Shown here: positions 1 to 8,727 of the stretch, one piece after another
Layout of the letters: every line of letters begins with the position of its first letter
Position numbering within the stretch: the first letter of the stretch is position 1
Assembly: GCA_021790815.1 (NCBI GenBank)
Contig: JAJYFT010000002.1
Span: forward strand, 47,386-102,400
Length of the DNA stretch: 55,015 nucleotides
Source of the DNA: Actinomycetes bacterium
GTDB lineage: Bacteria > Actinomycetota > Acidimicrobiia > Acidimicrobiales > JABEUL01
Direction: 5' to 3'
Notes under the pieces: generated by a model
What the model was told of the DNA's origin: nothing
What the model saw: only the letters and a program-made list of their open reading frames with translations
Databases searched by the model: none
Position numbers and translations under genes: made by a program

Positions 1-228
1 TTTTTTACAACTTGCTTTTGAGCCGATGGCTTTACGGCCTTTGAAGCAACAACTTTTGCAACTTTTTTAGGTGGAGCCACCTTTGCAACTGTTTTAACAA
101 CCTTTTGAGGTGCTTTTTTTACAACTTGCTTTTGAGCCGATGGCTTTACGGCCTTTGAAGCAACAACTTTTGCAACTTTTTTAGGTGGAGCCACCTTTGC
201 AACTGTTTTAACAACCTTTTGAGGTGCT
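1..228. repeat. Exact 114-bp tandem repeat inside the H1-like gene
   Basis: Bases 1-114 and 115-228 read as identical copies, and a third copy begins at 229 but diverges after about 12 bases. The unit is 38 codons, so the frame is kept. Identity extends to third codon positions, which points to recent duplication or homogenisation rather than selection on protein sequence alone. The array probably continues beyond base 1. Confidence 0.9.
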
Positions 229-314
229 TTTTTTACAACTTTTGCAACTGTTTTTGCAACTTTTTTCACCGATTTTACATTCCTTTTACTTTTTGCAATC
301 GAACTTGTAGCCAT
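1..314 (-). CDS. Lysine-rich histone H1-like repeat protein (partial, C-terminus beyond window)
   Basis: An open frame runs from an ATG at 314 to the left edge with no stop, so at least 104 residues are present and the C-terminus is missing. The product starts MATSSIAKSKRN and then consists of short K/V/A/P-rich steps such as KKVAKTVAKVV and KKAPQKVVKTVAKV. From about residue 29 it is an exact 38-residue tandem repeat. It has almost no acidic residues, so it is extremely basic. The composition resembles the AAKK/PAKK-type tails of bacterial histone H1-like and HU-tail proteins that coat DNA. A DNA- or RNA-binding nucleoid role is inferred. It could be the N-terminal tail of a larger protein whose folded domain lies outside the window. 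A purine-rich stretch (AAGGAGAT) lies about 9 nt upstream of the ATG and supports this start. Confidence 0.75.
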   Translation of the reverse strand, partial: MATSSIAKSKRNVKSVKKVAKTVAKVVKKAPQKVVKTVAKVAPPKKVAKVVASKAVKPSAQKQVVKKAPQKVVKTVAKVAPPKKVAKVVASKAVKPSAQKQVVK

Positions 315-1002
315 TCAAAAATCTCCTTGGATTCGCTAGTGACATAGATTAGTTAATATGAATCACTAAATTGTCACTTTTACATCAATTCCTGATAATT
401 TACCGCAAATTACTCTTGAAACACCGTTTTTACTACCCATCTTTTAACTTGACACGTAAAAATGCAGCAATTTAGCTTATACCAGATATTGAGATTGAAA
501 TTTCAAACAACCATTTTACTTTTATTATTCTAAATCTCAAAGAGCCGTTTTTGCTACCCATCTTTGATCTGAAGGTTTATTTGTATAACGGTCTAACCAC
601 AAACGATAAATTAATCGTACTTCTATTGATGTGGTCCACCCTGCTCTAGTGAACTTTACTTCTTCAGTTATCCATTTCGTTATTCGCACCAAACAAGGAA
701 TACAAACGATTCTGAAATTACCGAAACCTCTCAGCAATATATTTCACAAATATCTAACTCACAAATAGCTTATTTTAAGATTAATCTTAATTTAACTGAT
801 TGGATCTTTCTTTTTGACCTGTAAACGACTCTAAATTGAAGGTCACAGCGAACAATCAATTTATTAAGGGAACCTCGGTTAACTTAAAAAGTTTTTCACT
901 TTACAACCAATGCCAACAGTTTTGTGTGCCTTACACCACGGCAATATTGATATCTTTCGCTGCTAGAATGTACACAATCACTTAATTTGAATATTTAAAA
1001 CT
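315..1002. other. Divergent intergenic region between H1-like gene and ileS
   Basis: This 688-bp AT-rich stretch separates two divergent genes and has no convincing coding region. It holds a near-identical 21-bp direct repeat (424-444 and 545-565). A TAGAAT -10-like hexamer lies near 964, about 38 bp before the ileS start. I looked for a T-box leader, common before ileS in actinobacteria, and did not find the conserved T-box sequence. Confidence 0.6.
424..565. repeat. 21-bp direct repeat, two copies 121 bp apart
   Basis: The sequence CCGTTTTTRCTACCCATCTTT occurs at 424-444 and 545-565 with one difference (A/G at the ninth base). I see no further copy in the window. Both lie between the divergent H1-like gene and ileS, so operator sites or remnants of a duplication are possible. 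Confidence 0.7.
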
Positions 1003-4000
1003 ATGGCACAAAAAAATAACTCACCTTACAAAAGCGTTCAGTCACGACCAAATATTCCAAAACTTGAAGAAGAGATACTTCAATTTTGGGATGAGGACAA
1101 AACATTTCAGGCATCAATTGATTTTCGACCCGAAAGTCATTTAAACGGAGAGCCAAATGAATTCGTATTCTACGATGGGCCACCTTTTGCAAACGGCCTT
1201 CCTCACTATGGTCATATTTTGACTGGTTTCGTAAAAGATGCAATCCCTAGGTTTCAAACGATGCGTGGGAAGCATGTCGAAAGGAATTTTGGTTGGGATT
1301 GCCACGGTTTACCAGCTGAAATGGCTGCTGAAAAAGAGTTAAATTTACAAGGTCGCAACGAAGTAATCAACTTCGGCGTAGACAAGTTTAACGATTACTG
1401 CAAATCGTTGGTGCTTCGAACAACTGATATATGGGAGAGCTACATTCGACGCCAAGCAAGATGGGTTGACACAGTTCACAACTATAAAACTATGAATACC
1501 GAGTACATGGAAAGTACAATATGGGCTTTTAAGCAACTTTATGACAAAGGACTGGCTTATGAAGGATTTCGTGTTCTTCCCTATTGTTGGGAATGTGAAA
1601 CCCCGCTCTCAAACTTTGAAACTCGTCAAGACGACTCCTACCGCTTGCGAGTTGACACAGCTGTAACAGTTTTATTTAAAATTGATGGCAACAGCCCTCT
1701 AAATAACTTTGAACCTCTTTACGCGATGGTTTGGACTACAACACCTTGGACGCTGCCTTCTAATCTCGCAATAGCAGTTGGACCAGAGATTGATTACTGT
1801 GTAGTAAAAGACAAAACAGATAAATTTAAAGGTCACTTGATAGTTGCAAAAGAGCGTCTTGCTACTTATGAACAAATGTTAGAGCTAGATGTCGTGGGGA
1901 CGATAAAAGGGTCAGACATTGTAGGACGAAGTTACACTCCACTATTTGAATACTTTAAAGACACAGAAAACGCATTCAAAGTGCTAGGCGCATCTTTTGT
2001 TACTACCGAAGATGGAACCGGAATTGTACACTTAGCTCCAGGATTTGGAGAAGACGACCAGAATGTATGCAATGCAAATGGAATTGAAGTGAAATGCCCG
2101 ATTGACGATAGGGCACGCTTTACTTCTGAGGTCCCTGACCTAGAAGGTACTCAGGTGTTTGACGCAAACGAAATCGTTCTCGAAAAACTCAAATCGAAGG
2201 GGGTTTTAGTCGAATCGTCGCCATTTGAACATAGCTACCCCCACTGCTGGAGAACAGATACGCCTTTAGTCTATCGGGCTTTAAGCTCATGGTTTGTTGC
2301 AGTAAATAAAATAAAGAATCGAATGCTAGAACTTAACGGTGAAATCAACTGGATTCCAGAACACGTTAGGGATGGTGCATTTGGAAAATGGCTTGAAGGG
2401 GCGAGAGACTGGTCAATCAGTAGGAACCGTTTTTGGGGAACTCCAATTCCAGTTTGGAAAAGTGATGACCCGCGCTATCCAAGAGTAGATGTCTACGGGA
2501 GCATCGAAGAACTTGAAAGAGATTTCGGGGTCAAAGTAACTGAACTACATAGACCAGAGATTGATGAACTTACGAGACCAAATCCAGATGACCCGACTGG
2601 TCAGTCAACAATGCGTCGTATATCTGACGTACTCGACTGTTGGTTTGAATCGGGATCCATGCCTTTTGCTTCGATTCATTATCCCTTTGAAAACGTTGAC
2701 TGGTTTGAAAGTCACTTCCCTGCAGATTTCATTGTCGAATATATTGGTCAAGTAAGAGGTTGGTTTTACACGCTTCACGTTCTGGGAACTGCTCTATTTG
2801 ATAGACCGCCGTTTAAAACCTGCATGACCCATGGGATCGTTCTCGGAGATGACGGTAGAAAACTTTCAAAGAGGCTCAAGAACTACCCAGATCCTGAAGA
2901 AGTCTTTAATACAGTTGGCTCTGACGCTATGCGATGGTTCCTTCTCTCGGGAGCAGTTAGCAGAGGATCTGATATCGTAATTGACAGGAAAGGCCCAGAT
3001 GAAGCTATAAAACAGGTCATCAGCCCACTTTGGAATGCATGGTATTTCTTAACTCTATATTCAAACGTCGACCAGACTCGTGGTGAAATTAATTTTCATC
3101 CAACCTACGTCCTCGACAGGTACATTGTTTCAAAAGTTTCTGAACTAGTTGAAATTTCAACTCAGGCACTTCTGAAGTATGATCTGGCGGGTGCAACGCA
3201 GCCAGTTGTGGACTTTCTTGAAATTTTAACTAACTGGTATATACGGCGCAGTAGAGATAGGTTCTGGGCCCCCGTAAAGAGTGAAGCCGACTTATCAGAA
3301 AACAGTGGCTCGAAAGAAGATGCATACGATACTCTCCATACCGTCTTGACAGTTTTGCTAAAAATAACCGCTCCATTTCTTCCGCTCATTTCAGAAAGTA
3401 TCTATAAACCTTTAACTGGGGAAAGAAGCGTCCATCTATGCAATTGGCCCGAACTTGATGACATAGAAAAAGACAGAGATTTGGTAAAGTCAATGGACCT
3501 AGTAAGAGAAGTCTGTTCACTCGGACACTCAATTCGCAAAGCAAATAATTTAAGAGCCCGATTGCCGTTAGCATCAATAACAGTTGCTTCAAAGAGAGCG
3601 GATGAACTTACTTCTTTTATAGACTTGATCAAGGACGAACTCAATGTAAAAGATGTACTTTTGAGCGATGATATTTCAAATCTAGCGATCGAAACTTTGG
3701 ATGTAGTTCCTTCGGTACTTGGACCTCGATTAGGAAAAGACACTCAGAAAGTGATTAAAGCTTCTAAAAACGGGGAGTGGACCCGTAGCGAAAATGGAGC
3801 TTTGAACGTTGGGGGGATTGAACTTAATGAAAATGAAGCAACAGTTAAGTTAGTCAGCAAAGATAGCTTAAGTGGAAGAGTTCTATCGAACAGTGCCGGA
3901 GTTATATCATTAGACATAAATACCACGCCAGAACTTATTTCAGAAGGTCTAGCAAGGGACTTGGTAAGGATAGTCCAAAATGCACGCAGAGATGCCAATT

Positions 4001-4218
4001 TTGTAGTGACAGATAGAATACATCTACAAATTTTTGGGAATTCAAGCGTAATGGAAACTATAAAAACTCACCACGAACTAATTGCTTCCCAAGTACTCGC
4101 GTCAAAAGAAATTGAAGTATCCGATTTTAAAGAGATAGACGAAAAAACGGATAACTCATTTGGGTGTGTTGTAACACTTCCAGACTTTAATCGCGTTGGA
4201 ATTCACATAACACGTTAA
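1003..4218 (+). CDS. ileS: Isoleucyl-tRNA synthetase, long type (IleS2-like)
   Basis: Charges tRNA-Ile with isoleucine in the cytoplasm. The class I signature HYGH lies at residues 68-71 and the second signature KLSKR at about 623-627, followed by NYPDP. The editing-domain region includes the GWDCHGLPAEM and TTTPWTLPSN segments. At 1071 residues it matches the long, eukaryote-like IleS class rather than the roughly 930-residue E. coli type. That class is generally insensitive to mupirocin, so resistance is a reasonable inference. The ATG at 1003 is preceded by A/T-rich sequence with no clear Shine-Dalgarno. The gene is monocistronic and converges on divIVA with one base between the two stop codons, so there is no room for a separate terminator between them. 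Confidence 0.97.
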   Translation: MAQKNNSPYKSVQSRPNIPKLEEEILQFWDEDKTFQASIDFRPESHLNGEPNEFVFYDGPPFANGLPHYGHILTGFVKDAIPRFQTMRGKHVERNFGWDCHGLPAEMAAEKELNLQGRNEVINFGVDKFNDYCKSLVLRTTDIWESYIRRQARWVDTVHNYKTMNTEYMESTIWAFKQLYDKGLAYEGFRVLPYCWECETPLSNFETRQDDSYRLRVDTAVTVLFKIDGNSPLNNFEPLYAMVWTTTPWTLPSNLAIAVGPEIDYCVVKDKTDKFKGHLIVAKERLATYEQMLELDVVGTIKGSDIVGRSYTPLFEYFKDTENAFKVLGASFVTTEDGTGIVHLAPGFGEDDQNVCNANGIEVKCPIDDRARFTSEVPDLEGTQVFDANEIVLEKLKSKGVLVESSPFEHSYPHCWRTDTPLVYRALSSWFVAVNKIKNRMLELNGEINWIPEHVRDGAFGKWLEGARDWSISRNRFWGTPIPVWKSDDPRYPRVDVYGSIEELERDFGVKVTELHRPEIDELTRPNPDDPTGQSTMRRISDVLDCWFESGSMPFASIHYPFENVDWFESHFPADFIVEYIGQVRGWFYTLHVLGTALFDRPPFKTCMTHGIVLGDDGRKLSKRLKNYPDPEEVFNTVGSDAMRWFLLSGAVSRGSDIVIDRKGPDEAIKQVISPLWNAWYFLTLYSNVDQTRGEINFHPTYVLDRYIVSKVSELVEISTQALLKYDLAGATQPVVDFLEILTNWYIRRSRDRFWAPVKSEADLSENSGSKEDAYDTLHTVLTVLLKITAPFLPLISESIYKPLTGERSVHLCNWPELDDIEKDRDLVKSMDLVREVCSLGHSIRKANNLRARLPLASITVASKRADELTSFIDLIKDELNVKDVLLSDDISNLAIETLDVVPSVLGPRLGKDTQKVIKASKNGEWTRSENGALNVGGIELNENEATVKLVSKDSLSGRVLSNSAGVISLDINTTPELISEGLARDLVRIVQNARRDANFVVTDRIHLQIFGNSSVMETIKTHHELIASQVLASKEIEVSDFKEIDEKTDNSFGCVVTLPDFNRVGIHITR

Positions 4219-4219
4219 G

Positions 4220-4882
4220 TTAGCTAAACAGCTGGCTACTATTTATTGCTGGGATTCCATTCAGTCCATCGCTTTCGATGAGCTCTTCATCGTCAGCCGA
4301 TCCGGCAATTAAATTAGAACCCAATGCGATAGCTTGAAGTTTTTCAGATGCCAGATGTGATCTGACCCACTCAGCTAGATGTGCAAGCGAGCCAGCAAGT
4401 TCATCTCGTTCTTTTTCTAGCAAGTTAGTCAATTCAAGAATCTCGGTTTGAAGTTGACTCCGTGAACTTTCTAGCCTTTTGACATTCGCTTCAATTTGCT
4501 CTTTTGATTCGCTCTCCATACGCTTTGCATCAGCTTCAGCTGAAGATACTATTGCTTGAGCCTGATCTTTCGCTTCCGCGACAACAGCATCCGCTGTTTT
4601 TTGGGCCAACAAAAGAGCCCTCGACATAGAATCTGTGATAGAAGCTTCATCGACCAAAGGTTTAACTGTTTCAACAACTTGCTTTACTTCGCTTGTTAAC
4701 GGCTTTTCTTCAAGTTGTGCTTCTAACTCTAGAATTCTTGAGTTTAGTTTTCCAATTTTATCTTGCAGAGCGTCGGCTTCAAGAGCCATTCTCTCTAAAA
4801 AATCGTCTACCTCGTCTCTGTTGTATCCCCTTAAACCCTCGCGAAATTCCACTTCCCTTAGTAATTTACTCATGAGTTCCAT
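4220..4882 (-). CDS. divIVA: DivIVA/Wag31-like polar growth and division protein
   Basis: The N-terminal segment (residues 5-35) carries the DivIVA membrane-targeting motif, with FREGLRGYNRDEVDDFLERM clearly visible. The rest is a predicted coiled coil rich in E, K, L and A (residues 35-175), then a short acidic tail ending SSQLFS. In actinobacteria such proteins mark negatively curved membrane and direct polar growth or septum placement. At 220 residues it fits the family. The start at 4882 is supported by AGGA seven bases upstream. It is the last gene of the sepF-yggT-divIVA set but is separated from yggT by 411 bp, so it may have its own promoter. Confidence 0.9.
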   Translation of the reverse strand: MELMSKLLREVEFREGLRGYNRDEVDDFLERMALEADALQDKIGKLNSRILELEAQLEEKPLTSEVKQVVETVKPLVDEASITDSMSRALLLAQKTADAVVAEAKDQAQAIVSSAEADAKRMESESKEQIEANVKRLESSRSQLQTEILELTNLLEKERDELAGSLAHLAEWVRSHLASEKLQAIALGSNLIAGSADDEELIESDGLNGIPAINSSQLFS

Positions 4883-5293
4883 GCTTCTATCCTACTCTCT
4901 GCGACGACCCACGTCGTGCTACTACATTCAAAAACAGTCTTACACGCCGATATTTACAAATTTTAAAATGCAAGCAAGTCTGCATAACTTTTCATTTTTT
5001 TGTTTAATGCCAGGTTGTACTGTATTAAAATTTCTTGACGCATCTTCCAAACTTGTTAATTAACTACTTGGACCCTGATTAATTGGTTCTAAAACTAAAT
5101 TTACAACAACTTAAGACAGATGCTCACTACATTTTCTAACGTTCTGCTCAATCAATGGAACACTCTAAACATATTCAAGAGATAAAACTTATTTCAAAGT
5201 TTATACATGCACATGAAAATTTGCCAACAACTACCCACCTAAGCCTACTGCCTTTTAAATCATTTTTCCCGCATCTAACTATCTGTGCAACTT
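4883..5293. other. 411-bp intergenic region upstream of divIVA
   Basis: No coding region is convincing here. A small GC-rich inverted repeat (CGACG/CGTCG around 4903-4917) sits just before the divIVA ribosome-binding site. The rest is AT-rich. The gap is unusual because yggT and divIVA are normally close, and it probably contains a divIVA promoter. Confidence 0.45.
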
Positions 5294-5560
5294 TCAAAAC
5301 CTCGAAATAATTGCCTCTAAGATTTCAAGTGCAATGATAGCAAAAAGCGGTGAAAGGTCAATAGCCATACGACCACCACCAATTGGAGGAATTAACTTTC
5401 GAATAGGTCCTACAATAGGCTGGGTTAGACGATTCGTAAAATCTTGCAATCTGTGTAAACCACTTCCATAGTCGCTTGGGAACCAAGAGAGTACTGCATT
5501 TAATACGATGATTAATATGTATGCTTGGATTACAAGAAGAACGATTGAAATTGGAGTCAC
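5294..5560 (-). CDS. yggT: YggT family membrane protein
   Basis: An 88-residue protein with two hydrophobic segments (about residues 4-26 and 62-84) separated by the family motif VLSWFPSDYGSGLH...RLTQPIVGPIRKLIPPIGG. YggT proteins are small integral membrane proteins of unproven function, encoded next to sepF in many Gram-positive bacteria. Here the gene lies 21 bp downstream of sepF. The start is a GTG at 5560. No good Shine-Dalgarno is near it; a GAGGG lies about 17 bases upstream. Translation may depend on coupling to sepF. Confidence 0.92.
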   Translation of the reverse strand: MTPISIVLLVIQAYILIIVLNAVLSWFPSDYGSGLHRLQDFTNRLTQPIVGPIRKLIPPIGGGRMAIDLSPLFAIIALEILEAIISRF

Positions 5561-5581
5561 TTGAAAATTATGATGTTCCCT

Positions 5582-6184
5582 CTACCTAAAGAGGCCGTTA
5601 CGTTGAATTCTTTCTCGTTCTTCTTGAGACACTTCAACATTTGATGGAGTAAGTAAAAATACTTGATCCGCAACTTTTTCCATCGAGCCACTTAGAGCAT
5701 AGGTTAGACCACTACAAAAATCAATCATACGCCGAGCTAGATCCCGATCAACAACTTGCAAGTTCACAATTACTGGTTCTTCCGCTCTTAGGTGGTCGCC
5801 AATTTGCTGTGCGTCTCCATATTTTACTGGCGCAACAACAAACGGTCTTTTTGATCGAGTGACCTCATCTTTTTTGACCAATTTCTCGCTTTGCTTTAGT
5901 TCAGTAATTACAGGTCTCTCTCTTTCTGGCTGTCTAGCAGGAATTTGAGCTTTAGGTGGTTTCACAGGTCGCGGAGATATTGTACGTACAGTACTAGATA
6001 CATAAGCCTGGTCATCGTAAGTTGGGGGTTCTACCCGTCTCTTCAAAGCCGGTCTAGTAGGTACAGTCGACGCCATTTCCTCCTCGTCATCATCATAGCC
6101 ATCGTATCGATCGTAACCTTCAAGCTCTTCATCATCTTGCTCAAAACCAAGAAAATCCATTGCACGCCGCATAAAAGTTGCCAT
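5582..6184 (-). CDS. sepF: Cell division protein SepF
   Basis: SepF binds membrane and FtsZ and, in actinobacteria lacking FtsA/ZipA, tethers the Z ring. The N-terminal amphipathic segment MATFMRRAMDFLGF is followed by a highly acidic linker (residues 17-38, many D/E/Y) and a proline- and basic-rich linker (40-105). The conserved SepF domain occupies about 110-195, including VVAPVKYGDAQQIGDHLR and the LDFCSGLTYALSGSM-like core. At 200 residues it fits actinobacterial SepF. A very strong Shine-Dalgarno (AAGGAGGA, eight bases from ATG) marks the start. It follows yggS by 34 bp. Confidence 0.95.
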   Translation of the reverse strand: MATFMRRAMDFLGFEQDDEELEGYDRYDGYDDDEEEMASTVPTRPALKRRVEPPTYDDQAYVSSTVRTISPRPVKPPKAQIPARQPERERPVITELKQSEKLVKKDEVTRSKRPFVVAPVKYGDAQQIGDHLRAEEPVIVNLQVVDRDLARRMIDFCSGLTYALSGSMEKVADQVFLLTPSNVEVSQEERERIQRNGLFR

Positions 6185-6218
6185 GCCTAATTCCTCCTTC
6201 TCCTAGCATACATAAATT

Positions 6219-6854
6219 TCACGTTCGCTGTCCAAATATTCCTTCTCCAACTCTAACAATTGTTGAGCCTTCATCGAGCGCGACATCGAGATCTTGTGTC
6301 ATTCCTATAGAAACCTCGGAAAGTCCGTACTCCGCCACCAGGCTTTTTGTCTCCCTAAAAATTGACCTTGTGCGTTCTAAGTTCCCATTTTCCCCAATGC
6401 TCATGAATCCCCTAATTTGAACTAATGATCCAGTTAACTCACGCATAACCGCCTTTAAGTCTTCACGCCTAAGACCCCTTCTGCCATCGTCTAGGAGATT
6501 CAATTGGATCAAAATATTTGCGTTCGGTGAACGATTCAAAATCTCTTCAATTTCATTTATTCGTGTGACACTGTGCCACCAAGTGACGTAAGTTGCCAAA
6601 TTCTTTATCTCTCGTCTTTGTATGTTCCCAATGAAATGTATTTCAATGTCATTTGTCTCAATCTGAGAAAATTTCTCTAAGAGTTCGCTTCCGTAGTTCT
6701 CTCCAAAATGAGTAATACCATACTTTTTTGCCTCCAGAACCTTCTCAATTGGTTGTTTTTTTGATACTCCAACTATTTTTATGTCTTCAAGGAGCCTTCC
6801 AGAACGGTCAATTCTAGTTTTTAGTGCGTTAATCGACTCTTCGATGCTCACCAC
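6219..6854 (-). CDS. yggS: YggS family pyridoxal phosphate homeostasis protein
   Basis: A PLP-binding fold-type III TIM-barrel protein that controls free PLP and amino-acid balance. The PLP lysine lies in VGVSKKQP (residues 28-35). FGENYGSELLEKF and the C-terminal phosphate-binding segment MTQDLDVALDEGSTIVRVGE...FGQRT match the family. At 211 residues it is slightly short but intact. It overlaps the 3' end of priA by 7 bp, so the two are probably translationally coupled, and it sits directly upstream of sepF as in many Gram-positive genomes. Confidence 0.93.
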   Translation of the reverse strand: MVSIEESINALKTRIDRSGRLLEDIKIVGVSKKQPIEKVLEAKKYGITHFGENYGSELLEKFSQIETNDIEIHFIGNIQRREIKNLATYVTWWHSVTRINEIEEILNRSPNANILIQLNLLDDGRRGLRREDLKAVMRELTGSLVQIRGFMSIGENGNLERTRSIFRETKSLVAEYGLSEVSIGMTQDLDVALDEGSTIVRVGEGIFGQRT

Positions 6855-8674
6855 CTGCCTCCTATCGCTACCTTAACAAATTTAGGTTTTGGATACTTTT
6901 TAAATAGTTCACTTAAATCGTGCATACTGTCGGCTTTTAGCTGAAACATTCCGTCATCAGATGGACCGGCTATCTCAATATTTTTATCGCTACTTTCTAA
7001 CTCTTTTATATAATCAGAAATAGCAGTCCCTGATTGTCCTTTTATGGTCGCAATTTCTCTGAAGGGAGGTAGTCCAAACACTTTGCGCCTTCGTAACTCT
7101 TGATCAAAGAAAACATCTGGGTCTCCTTTCACTAGCGCCTCTACAAGTGGGTGATCACAGTAGGCAGTCCTAATGAATAGTATTCCAGAGTCTGGATTAC
7201 TTCTGGGACCAACTAATCTAGCTAGCTTTGCTAAGTAACTGAGTACAATTTCTGAAGACTTCCAGTCTGGCGCAAATAAACTTTGATCAAAATCCAACCA
7301 CGAAATCAAACTTGCCTTTCTATTTAGGTTCGCTATGTGCAACGTTCCAACAATTACGTCAGTACTTTCGCATACTAAAGACATGTCATCAACTCGTTTT
7401 TTGGAACCCAATAAAGTTTGGAGATCATAAGCAAGTGCTTTGGAACCCTTTTGCAAGACTTTAAGCTTGGCACCCCCACAATTTTGACAAAATGGTAGAC
7501 GCTCTGAATTACACAAGCGACACCTTAGTAAATCCTGTCCGTCAACACTTACTTTTTCCATAGGCCCATCACATGCAGTATCTAAAATAAGACTGCTGCA
7601 TTTAGTACACGACAATAGTTTCTTGCCGCCTAACTTGTTCCAAACTACGTATGAAAGACCACTTGAAGAATTAATTGAATTAATCAACGTTTTTGGGAAC
7701 GGTGCCTCGTGTGGATCTTCATCTTTAATGTCGAGTACTACTGTTTTTGGCCAACCAGACACTTCAATATGTCGCCCTACTTTAAACTGCTTGAAAAGAC
7801 TTTGCTGGCGAAGTGTAGGACAAGATGATACTAAAACCGATGGAACATGCAGGCTCTGAGATCTCATGTTTACAACTTCACAAGCGTTCCAACTTGGAGA
7901 GCTTTCTTCTATCAAAGCGTCATCTTCGCAATCAAAAACAACAAAACCCCCAATTTCATCTTCTGGGACAGGAACAAATGACGCCGAACGATTACCTAAA
8001 ATTATATTGATGTCTGAGTTTTGCGCCAATAACTCTTTAAAATCATGTGGAAAGCGAGCTACTTTAAGTGGGTACTTCTTCAGATAACCATCAACCAGGT
8101 CTAGAGAGTTTTGAGTAGGAACTATAACGATTACTTTTTTATTTGTAACTGAGTTTTTATTGACAAGCTTCCAAAAAGCAACAACAAGCCATAAATGATT
8201 CATCGCTGGGGGGAGGCGAAATAGAAAAGAGAACAACCCCGCTTGTAGGCCTTTTTCAATGTGGTTAAGGATCTCACCCTGCGTCGAACCTAGATCAATT
8301 TCTACACTCGCTTTTCTCGTTTTTCTAAGTGCTGGGTTCAACTCTCTTATCTGCGTTTTCGGAGTCGCAATACTTAAAAAATAGCTCTCACTTCCTACCC
8401 ATTTAGTCGCAGCTAATCTTGCAAGTTCTACCACCTCTGGACTAGGACCATATGACAGCAGCTTTAAGAGTGGCTTGAGTCCATCTGCTAAATTGATTGA
8501 CTGGTCAAGATTTACTATCCAACCATCAACCTTTCGGTTTTTAAATTCAACACGAACTTTTGTCCCAACTCTTAATCGATCATCGCCAATAAACTCAGTA
8601 GGGACATTGTAAGAAAAGGACTTATCGACACTGCGAATATTTGGAAGTACGGAAGCGATCATTACCACTTCCAT
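6848..8674 (-). CDS. priA: PriA-like primosomal protein N', degenerate helicase
   Basis: The N-terminal 3'-DNA-binding domain (residues 1-105) is recognisable from SYNVPTEF and GTKVRVEFKNRKVDGWI. The zinc-binding region around residues 350-405 has the paired cysteines CTKC, CRLC and CQNC. The Walker A and DEAH motifs of active PriA are missing: the corresponding segments read LFRLPPAMNHLW and FVVFDCEDDAL. This matches the known actinobacterial PriA group, which has lost ATPase motifs, so a structural role in replication restart is more likely than unwinding. Start: ATG 8674, or ATG 8662 with GGAAG upstream. It lies 53 bp downstream of metK. Confidence 0.9.
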   Translation of the reverse strand: MEVVMIASVLPNIRSVDKSFSYNVPTEFIGDDRLRVGTKVRVEFKNRKVDGWIVNLDQSINLADGLKPLLKLLSYGPSPEVVELARLAATKWVGSESYFLSIATPKTQIRELNPALRKTRKASVEIDLGSTQGEILNHIEKGLQAGLFSFLFRLPPAMNHLWLVVAFWKLVNKNSVTNKKVIVIVPTQNSLDLVDGYLKKYPLKVARFPHDFKELLAQNSDINIILGNRSASFVPVPEDEIGGFVVFDCEDDALIEESSPSWNACEVVNMRSQSLHVPSVLVSSCPTLRQQSLFKQFKVGRHIEVSGWPKTVVLDIKDEDPHEAPFPKTLINSINSSSGLSYVVWNKLGGKKLLSCTKCSSLILDTACDGPMEKVSVDGQDLLRCRLCNSERLPFCQNCGGAKLKVLQKGSKALAYDLQTLLGSKKRVDDMSLVCESTDVIVGTLHIANLNRKASLISWLDFDQSLFAPDWKSSEIVLSYLAKLARLVGPRSNPDSGILFIRTAYCDHPLVEALVKGDPDVFFDQELRRRKVFGLPPFREIATIKGQSGTAISDYIKELESSDKNIEIAGPSDDGMFQLKADSMHDLSELFKKYPKPKFVKVAIGGRW

Positions 8675-8727
8675 TCTAATTTTAAATAACGACCCTGAAT
8701 CTCTAAGGAGCCATATAATTTAGTATT

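Noticed and set aside
537-737. 66-codon open frame on the minus strand before ileS
   Set aside because: Contains part of the 21-bp direct repeat and has no ribosome-binding site or recognisable composition.
800-1002. T-box leader upstream of ileS
   Set aside because: Only a weak AAGGGAACCTCGG-like stretch is present near 867; the conserved T-box sequence and a specifier stem could not be made out.
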